DNA of 64,000 bases, taken from assembly GCF_000218565.1 (NCBI RefSeq), contig NC_015685.1, forward strand, positions 1 through 64,000, given 5' to 3'. The translations under genes were made by a program, and so were the position numbers. The notes beneath the pieces were generated by a model that was given only the letters and a program-made list of their open reading frames with translations, was not told where the DNA came from and ran no database searches. Origin of the DNA: Afipia carboxidovorans OM5 (lineage in GTDB: Bacteria; Pseudomonadota; Alphaproteobacteria; Rhizobiales; Xanthobacteraceae). Below, piece after piece: positions 59,440-64,000 of the stretch (position 1 is its first letter; each line of letters opens with the position of its first letter).

Positions 59440-60162
59440 TTACACTGCCCGGTCGAGGTTCAATCGCTTCGCGAGTTTTTCGACCGCTTCTTTGCGCTCG
59501 CTGTAGCGGTCCGTGAGATATCCGGAGACGCCGCGCGTCAATAGCGTGAATTTTACAAGCTCTTCCATGACATCGACGATCCGGTCGTAATAGGATGATG
59601 GCTTCATCCGACCGGCCTCGTCGAATTGTTCATAGGCCTTGGCGACCGACGACTGGTTGGGGATCGTGATCATGCGCATCCATCGGCCGAGAATGCGAAG
59701 TTGGTTGACGGCGTTGAACGATTGAGAACCGCCGCAGACCTGCATGACGGCCAGCGTCTTGCCCTGCGTTGGCCGTACTGCGCCGATCGATAACGGAATC
59801 CAGTCTATCTGGGCCTTCATGATGCCGGTCATCGCACCGTGGCGCTCCGGACTGCACCAGACCTGACCTTCCGACCAGGCCGACAGTTCGCGAAGCTCCT
59901 CGACCTTCTCATGAGTCGCCGTGGCGTCGTCTGGGAGGGGAAGGCCGGAGGGATCGAATATCCTGGTTTCCGCGCCGAAGGTTTGCAGGAGACGGGCGGC
60001 TTCCACTGTGGCGAAACGACTGAACGAACGTTCGCGCAACGACCCGTATAGCAGAAGAATTCTCGGCCGATGGGTTGGCATCGGACGATGTAGCAATTCC
60101 GGATCGAGAATGGCGAAAGCGTTGTCGTGGATGTTTGGCAAATCTTGCATTTCAGTCCGCAT
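59440..60162 (-). CDS. arsH: ArsH NADPH-dependent FMN reductase
   Basis: This 240-residue protein has the flavodoxin-like ArsH pattern: RILLLYGSLRERSFSRF (FMN phosphate loop), WCSPERHGAMTGIMKAQIDW and QVCGGSQSFNAVNQLRILGRWMRM, as separate conserved blocks. ArsH gives resistance to organoarsenicals in other bacteria. It is the last gene of the minus-strand ars operon and overlaps or abuts arsC; ATG 60150 is a close alternative. Confidence 0.92.
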   Translation of the reverse strand: MRTEMQDLPNIHDNAFAILDPELLHRPMPTHRPRILLLYGSLRERSFSRFATVEAARLLQTFGAETRIFDPSGLPLPDDATATHEKVEELRELSAWSEGQVWCSPERHGAMTGIMKAQIDWIPLSIGAVRPTQGKTLAVMQVCGGSQSFNAVNQLRILGRWMRMITIPNQSSVAKAYEQFDEAGRMKPSSYYDRIVDVMEELVKFTLLTRGVSGYLTDRYSERKEAVEKLAKRLNLDRAV

Positions 60163-60556
60163 TGATGATTTCACCGTCTTCCTTCACGAACCGTCCGATA
60201 TGCGGGTTCGGAAGAATGGACAGCACTTCTTCGGAAGGACGGCACAGCTTGACGCCCTTGGATGTCACCACGATGGGGCGGTTGATCAGGATCGGATGAG
60301 CAATCATGAAGTCGATCAAATCGTCGTCGCTCCACTTGGAATCCGCCAGACCGAGGGCGTCGTAAGGCGTTCCTTTCTGCCGAAGCAGGTCGCGAGGGCA
60401 TATGCCCATGCGGGCGATCAGTTCAACCAGCTTCTCGCGCGATGGCGGTTGTTTCAGATATTCGATCACTTCCGGTTCGGCGCCGCTTTGGCGAATCATC
60501 GCCAAGGTGTTGCGGGACGTTCCGCAATCTGGATTGTGGTAGATGGTGACGCTCAT
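60152..60556 (-). CDS. arsC: ArsC arsenate reductase, glutaredoxin type
   Basis: This 134-residue protein has YHNPDCGTSRNTL with catalytic Cys near residue 11 and the Arg set (NRPIVVTSKGVKLCRPSE), as in plasmid R773 ArsC. It uses glutathione and glutaredoxin to reduce arsenate to arsenite. It overlaps acr3 by four bases. Confidence 0.92.
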   Translation of the reverse strand: MSVTIYHNPDCGTSRNTLAMIRQSGAEPEVIEYLKQPPSREKLVELIARMGICPRDLLRQKGTPYDALGLADSKWSDDDLIDFMIAHPILINRPIVVTSKGVKLCRPSEEVLSILPNPHIGRFVKEDGEIINAD

Positions 60557-61608
60557 GAGCGAACCTCAGCGCTTTTGGCTTTTTCGGGTAGGCGCGATTC
60601 GTACCAACCGCGAGACATCTGTACGATCTTCACGACGGAGAGCATGGCAGGCACCTCCACGAGGACACCGACGACCGTGGCGAGGGCCGCTCCGGAATTG
60701 ACTCCGAACAGGCTGATGGCCGCCGCCACGGCGAGTTCGAAGAAGTTGCTGGCGCCGATGAGCGCCGCGGGTGCGGCCACGCACCACGCCACGCCGAAGT
60801 GCCGACTGAGCAAATAGGCGAGACCTGCGTTGAAATAGACCTGAATCAGGATCGGGATTGCGAGAATCGCGATGATGGTCGGTTGTGCAACGATCTGCTC
60901 GCCCTGGAAGGCAAACAGCAGGATCAGGGTGGCGAGGAGGGCGATCAGGGACAGCGGCTGGAGTCGGCTCAGGGTCCGAGTGAATGCGGCCGAGCCGACG
61001 TTGAGGAGTGCGCGTCGCCAAGCCTGTGCGATGATGACCGGAACCACGATATAGAGAACTACCGACAGCAACAACGTTTCCCATGGCACGGTGATGGAAG
61101 CCACGCCGAGGAGCAGGCCGACCAGCGGCGCGAACAGGAACACCATCAGGAGGTCATTCAAGGCGACCTGGCCAAGGGTATAATGGGGTTCGCCGCCCAC
61201 GAGATTGGACCAAACGAAAACCATCGCCGTGCAGGGCGCCGCCGCCAGCAAGATCAATCCGGCGATGTAAGACTGGATCTGGTCGGCCGGGAGCATCGGC
61301 GCGAACACATGGCCAATCAACAGCGTCCCCAGCAACGCCATCGAGAACGGTTTGACCGCCCAGTTGATGAAAAGCGTGACGCCGACGCCGCGCGCGTGCG
61401 CCGTGACCTTTCCCATGGCGGCAAAGTCGATCTTTAGCAGCATGGGGATGATCATGAGCCAGATCAACACGGCGATCGGCAGGTTCACTTTCGCGATTTC
61501 GGCACCTGAAACCGCCGCAAAGAAACCCGGCATCAAATGGCCCAAGGCGACACCGACCACGATGCAGAGTGCGACCCACAAAGAGAGATATCGTTCGAAC
61601 GTGCTCAT
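60553..61608 (-). CDS. acr3: ACR3-family arsenite efflux carrier
   Basis: This 351-residue transporter has ten helices and the ACR3 motifs: WLMIIPMLLKIDFAAMG, LILLAAAPCTAMVFVWSNL (conserved Cys of Acr3) and ASNFFELAVAAAI. It exports arsenite. ATG 61608 is chosen. It lies between the two arsenate reductases in one operon, four bases overlapping with arsC. Confidence 0.93.
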   Translation of the reverse strand: MSTFERYLSLWVALCIVVGVALGHLMPGFFAAVSGAEIAKVNLPIAVLIWLMIIPMLLKIDFAAMGKVTAHARGVGVTLFINWAVKPFSMALLGTLLIGHVFAPMLPADQIQSYIAGLILLAAAPCTAMVFVWSNLVGGEPHYTLGQVALNDLLMVFLFAPLVGLLLGVASITVPWETLLLSVVLYIVVPVIIAQAWRRALLNVGSAAFTRTLSRLQPLSLIALLATLILLFAFQGEQIVAQPTIIAILAIPILIQVYFNAGLAYLLSRHFGVAWCVAAPAALIGASNFFELAVAAAISLFGVNSGAALATVVGVLVEVPAMLSVVKIVQMSRGWYESRLPEKAKSAEVRS

Positions 61609-61610
61609 GA

Positions 61611-62138
61611 TCATGCCACGCGCGGGCGGCCCGACGTCGAGCCCTCAGAGTTTCCGATGTCGCGAAGTTTGGTGCCGAGCGCCATCGCATCGATCGAGCC
61701 GAGGGGCAGGGCGGTGAACAGCGCAATCCGGTTCTTCATGTAGCGAAAGGCGGCAACGAAGGCGGCTTCCTTCTGGATGTCGGTGCCTTCTACGGCTGCG
61801 GGATCTTCGATCCCCCAATGCGCGGTCATTGGCTGTCCCGGCCAAACAGGGCAACTTTCCCCGGCGGCGCTGTCGCAAACCGTAAAGACGAAATCCATGA
61901 CCGGTGCATCCGGAGCGGCGAATTCTTGCCAGCTCTTCGAACGCAAAGAATCCGTTGGATAGTCGAGGCTGGCCAGCACGCGCAATGCAACCGGGTTGAC
62001 GGCTCCCTTCGGTTGGCTACCTGCGGAGAATGCGCGGAAACGGCCGCTTCCGTCCTTGCGCAGAATGGCTTCGGCCAGAATTGAGCGGGCGGAATTGCCC
62101 GTGCAGAGAAACAGGACGTTGTAGACGCGGTCAGGCAC
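61611..62138 (-). CDS. arsC: ArsC arsenate reductase, low-molecular-weight phosphatase type
   Basis: This 175-residue protein has the phosphatase loop VLFLCTGNSARS and VMDFVFTVCDSAAGESCPVW near the middle, which contains the resolving Cys. It reduces arsenate by a thioredoxin or related route. GTG 62138 with GAAGGAGAAG upstream is chosen over ATG 62201. It overlaps the arsR stop by eight bases. Two unrelated arsenate reductases thus share one operon. Confidence 0.9.
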   Translation of the reverse strand: MPDRVYNVLFLCTGNSARSILAEAILRKDGSGRFRAFSAGSQPKGAVNPVALRVLASLDYPTDSLRSKSWQEFAAPDAPVMDFVFTVCDSAAGESCPVWPGQPMTAHWGIEDPAAVEGTDIQKEAAFVAAFRYMKNRIALFTALPLGSIDAMALGTKLRDIGNSEGSTSGRPRVA

Positions 62139-62496
62139 GAGACTTCTCCTTCTTCGTCGGAGGTGGACAGCAAGGGACGAGGCTTTCGAAAATGGGCGCA
62201 CAAATTTCCTGGCGGCCGCCGCAGCAGTCCTGCAACAGGAAGACGGTGATCGCCTGAAAGGTTGTGAGGTTCACCCGGTACACGATCGAACGGCTGTGCC
62301 GCTCGGACGTCACGAGATCGGACCGGGTCAGCACGGAAAGGTGAGCCGAGAGCGTATTCTGCGGCACCTCAAGCAATCGCGCGAGATCGCCGGCGGCCAA
62401 TCCATCGGGCTCGTGTTGTACCAGGACCTGGAAGGCCTGGAGGCGGGTCTGCTGGGCGAGAGCGCCCAACGCCAGAATGGCTTGTTCGATTTCCAT
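62131..62496 (-). CDS. arsR: ArsR-family arsenite repressor 1
   Basis: This 121-residue winged-helix repressor has LARLLEVPQNTLSAHLSVLTRSDLVTSERHSRSIVYRV (the recognition helix and wing) and a C-terminal Cys cluster (DCCGGRQEIC, then VPCCPPP). The metal site is C-terminal rather than on the recognition helix, a known alternative ArsR type. ATG 62496 lies inside an inverted repeat, so it likely autoregulates. Confidence 0.88.
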   Translation of the reverse strand: MEIEQAILALGALAQQTRLQAFQVLVQHEPDGLAAGDLARLLEVPQNTLSAHLSVLTRSDLVTSERHSRSIVYRVNLTTFQAITVFLLQDCCGGRQEICAPIFESLVPCCPPPTKKEKSRA

Positions 62497-62516
62497 ATAT
62501 CCAGACTTATGGAAAT
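62489..62516. promoter_or_regulatory. ArsR operator overlapping the arsR1 start
   Basis: A perfect 9-bp inverted repeat ATTTCCATA-N10-TATGGAAAT covers the arsR1 ATG. The repressor bound here would block translation start and transcription of the minus-strand operon. Confidence 0.55.
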
Positions 62517-62557
62517 ATCGAGATTTGTCAACCCGCGCCGGAGAAATGGAGGACATG

Positions 62558-62581
62558 ATATTTCGAATATTCTAGAAATAT
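62558..62581. promoter_or_regulatory. ArsR-type operator between the divergent arsR genes
   Basis: ATATTTC-N10-GAAATAT lies 40 bp before arsR2. Its half-site resembles that of the operator at 62489, so both ArsR proteins could act on it. Confidence 0.5.
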
Positions 62582-62620
62582 GGTTTGACTTCGAAAAAGA
62601 TTCCGGCGCAGTATTTCGGT

Positions 62621-62944
62621 ATGAAACTCATCGACGCCGCATCGCGCCTGGAAGCCCTCGGCAATCCGACGAGGCTCCGGATTTATCGGACGCTCGTTCG
62701 GGCGGGGCAGTCCGGCATGCCTGTCGGTCGCCTGCAGGAAAAACTGAAGGTCGCTCCGTCCACCTTGTCCCACCACGTCAAGTCGCTGGTCAGTGTGGGC
62801 CTGATCCGTCAGGTCCGGGAAGGGACGACGCTCGTGTGTCATGCAGAGTACGACACCATGCGGGGCCTGGTGGATTTCCTCGTGGCTGAATGCTGTGCCG
62901 ACGAGGCGACTACCGGATGCAACGGGAGAAAGACGGCTGCGTAG
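62621..62944 (+). CDS. arsR: ArsR-family repressor 2
   Basis: This 107-residue winged-helix protein has RLEALGNPTRLRIYRTLVRAG, VAPSTLSHHVKSLVSVGLI and a C-terminal Cys set (AECCADEATTGC). It differs clearly from ArsR1. ATG 62621 is chosen. It is divergent from the ars operon and precedes the flavoprotein by 49 bp. It may sense another arsenic species or control the flavoprotein gene. Confidence 0.88.
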   Translation: MKLIDAASRLEALGNPTRLRIYRTLVRAGQSGMPVGRLQEKLKVAPSTLSHHVKSLVSVGLIRQVREGTTLVCHAEYDTMRGLVDFLVAECCADEATTGCNGRKTAA

Positions 62945-62993
62945 GTTTTTCGGGTCTCATAGTTCGATCATTCCAGAAATACGGAGAGCAGAA

Positions 62994-64000
62994 ATGACGT
63001 CGAAAACCGTAGCCGTCATCGGTGGAGGTCCCGTCGGTCTTGCCGCCGCCGCTCACCTGATGGAGCGAGGCATGACGCCGATCGTGCTGGAGGCAGGCGA
63101 GCGTGCCGGACACGCGGTCAGACAGTGGCGGCACGTGCAACTGTTCTCGCCATGGAAGTACAACATCGACGGCGCGGCGGCTCGCTTGCTGGCTTCAACG
63201 GGATGGAATTCGCCCGATCCGGAGGTGTATGCAACGGGCGGCGAGTTGCTTGACTATTATCTTGATCCCCTTGCGACCAAGACGCCGCTGAAGGACGTCA
63301 TCAGGACGTCCAGCCGCGTCACCGCGATTAGCCGTGTCGGATTCGACAAGGCAAAGACGAAGGGACGCGAGAGCGCGCCATTCGAAATCCGTTTTCAAAA
63401 TGGCAAAGGGCCGGAGGTCGTGCGGGCCGACGCCGTGATCGACGTGTCCGGAACGTGGTCCTCCCCCAATCCCGCGGGCGCGAACGGGCTTTCTGCAATC
63501 GGGGAGCGGGACTGTGCAAGCCGGATCGCCTATGGAATGCCTGACATCTCCGGAAACGATCGGGAGCGGTATAAGGGCAAGACCGTGGCCGTCCTTGGCG
63601 CGGGCCATTCCGCGATCGGTACGTTGGCCGATCTGGCGCGTCTTCGTGACGCGGATCCGTCCACCGAGGTCATCTGGCTCCTCCGCGGTACCGATCCATC
63701 GAAGGCATTCGGCGGAGGCGCCAACGACAAGCTGGTCGCCCGCGGCGAATTGGGAACGGCGTTTGCTGGCCTCGTTGTCAACGGCAAGATCAAGGTGGAA
63801 TCTGGTTTCGGCGCCACGCACGTTTCCGCTTCGGGGGAACGGCTGCGCATCGGGGCCGGGTCGGCCTGCTGCGGCCGCCATGTCATCGTCGATGAGTTGA
63901 TCGTGGCGACGGGATTTCGGCCCGATCTCTCGTTCCTGAACGAAATGCGATTGCGTCTGGATTCCTCGATCGAGGCTCCCGTCGATCTGGCGCCCTTGAT
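62994..64000 (+). CDS. ArsO-like FAD-dependent oxidoreductase, cut by the window edge
   Basis: At least 335 residues are open to the window end, with no stop seen. The FAD motif GGGPVGLAAAAHLME is near residue 10, a second nucleotide motif GAGHSAIGTLAD near 202, and ATGFRPDLSFL near 306. This is the flavin monooxygenase-like group that includes ArsO, found in ars operons. ACGGAGAG precedes ATG 62994. It follows arsR2 on the same strand and is probably arsenic-regulated. The reaction is not established from sequence. Confidence 0.78.
   Translation, partial: MTSKTVAVIGGGPVGLAAAAHLMERGMTPIVLEAGERAGHAVRQWRHVQLFSPWKYNIDGAAARLLASTGWNSPDPEVYATGGELLDYYLDPLATKTPLKDVIRTSSRVTAISRVGFDKAKTKGRESAPFEIRFQNGKGPEVVRADAVIDVSGTWSSPNPAGANGLSAIGERDCASRIAYGMPDISGNDRERYKGKTVAVLGAGHSAIGTLADLARLRDADPSTEVIWLLRGTDPSKAFGGGANDKLVARGELGTAFAGLVVNGKIKVESGFGATHVSASGERLRIGAGSACCGRHVIVDELIVATGFRPDLSFLNEMRLRLDSSIEAPVDLAPL

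Overview
The window looks like the start of a large plasmid (or a comparable secondary replicon) from an alphaproteobacterium of the Rhizobiales, most like the Bradyrhizobium/Afipia/Nitrobacter group. The evidence is a repABC-type replication and partition cassette at the left edge, rhizobial-type antisense RNAs, a VirD2-like relaxase, and GC-rich alphaproteobacterial coding style throughout. Family assignments come from reading protein motifs, not from a database search.

Backbone (1-12.5 kb): repA-repB-repC with an antisense ctRNA between repB and repC; ssb; two small Xre-type repressors; a second, stand-alone repC with its own predicted ctRNA; a second partition operon (small ParA plus a small partner) behind an array of degenerate 16-bp direct repeats; mobC-relaxase; and a LuxR-type regulator without a luxI. 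A short motif (TATATT-NN-ATGTTG) recurs upstream of both Xre genes, parA and the mobilisation operon, suggesting one repressor circuit links copy number, partition and transfer.

Copper island 1 (12.9-32.9 kb): a CopA-type Cu ATPase divergent from csoR; a His-rich secreted protein, a lipoprotein and a TolC-family protein; multicopper oxidases including a membrane DUF4396-oxidase fusion; cupredoxin, CusF, CopC and CopD; DUF411 proteins. Mixed in are cell-envelope genes (FemAB-like, FkbM methyltransferase, GNAT, OpgC, acyltransferase-3). A decayed IS3-family transposase lies near 30 kb.

CusBA and ECF-sigma island (32.5-46 kb): cusB-cusA-cusF, Met/Cys-rich small proteins, an ECF sigma factor with a DUF1109/NrsF-type anti-sigma, a small secreted peptide, an outer-membrane barrel, an SPW protein, DUF2933 proteins and a second OpgC. 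Six sites match TGTAACC-N16-CGAA, the promoter type known for SigF/NrsF systems; five of them carry an extra TCAC-N6-GTGA dyad just upstream of the -35.

Mercury and divalent-metal region (46-59.4 kb): a merR-thioredoxin-ccdA-merT-merP operon without a reductase; an HMA protein, a P-type ATPase with YPC instead of CPC, and an MFS transporter, both operons behind MerR-type 20-bp-spacer promoters; an IS5-family element with a 4-bp target duplication; an MFS remnant; a CDF transporter; a GGFHG-repeat protein; then a complete merR/merTPA operon.

Arsenic region (59.4 kb to the edge): arsH-arsC(glutaredoxin type)-acr3-arsC(phosphatase type)-arsR on the minus strand, divergent from a second arsR and an ArsO-like flavoprotein that runs off the window. 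Overall this is a mobile metal-resistance plasmid with several stacked, separately regulated modules for Cu, Hg, As and possibly Zn/Cd.
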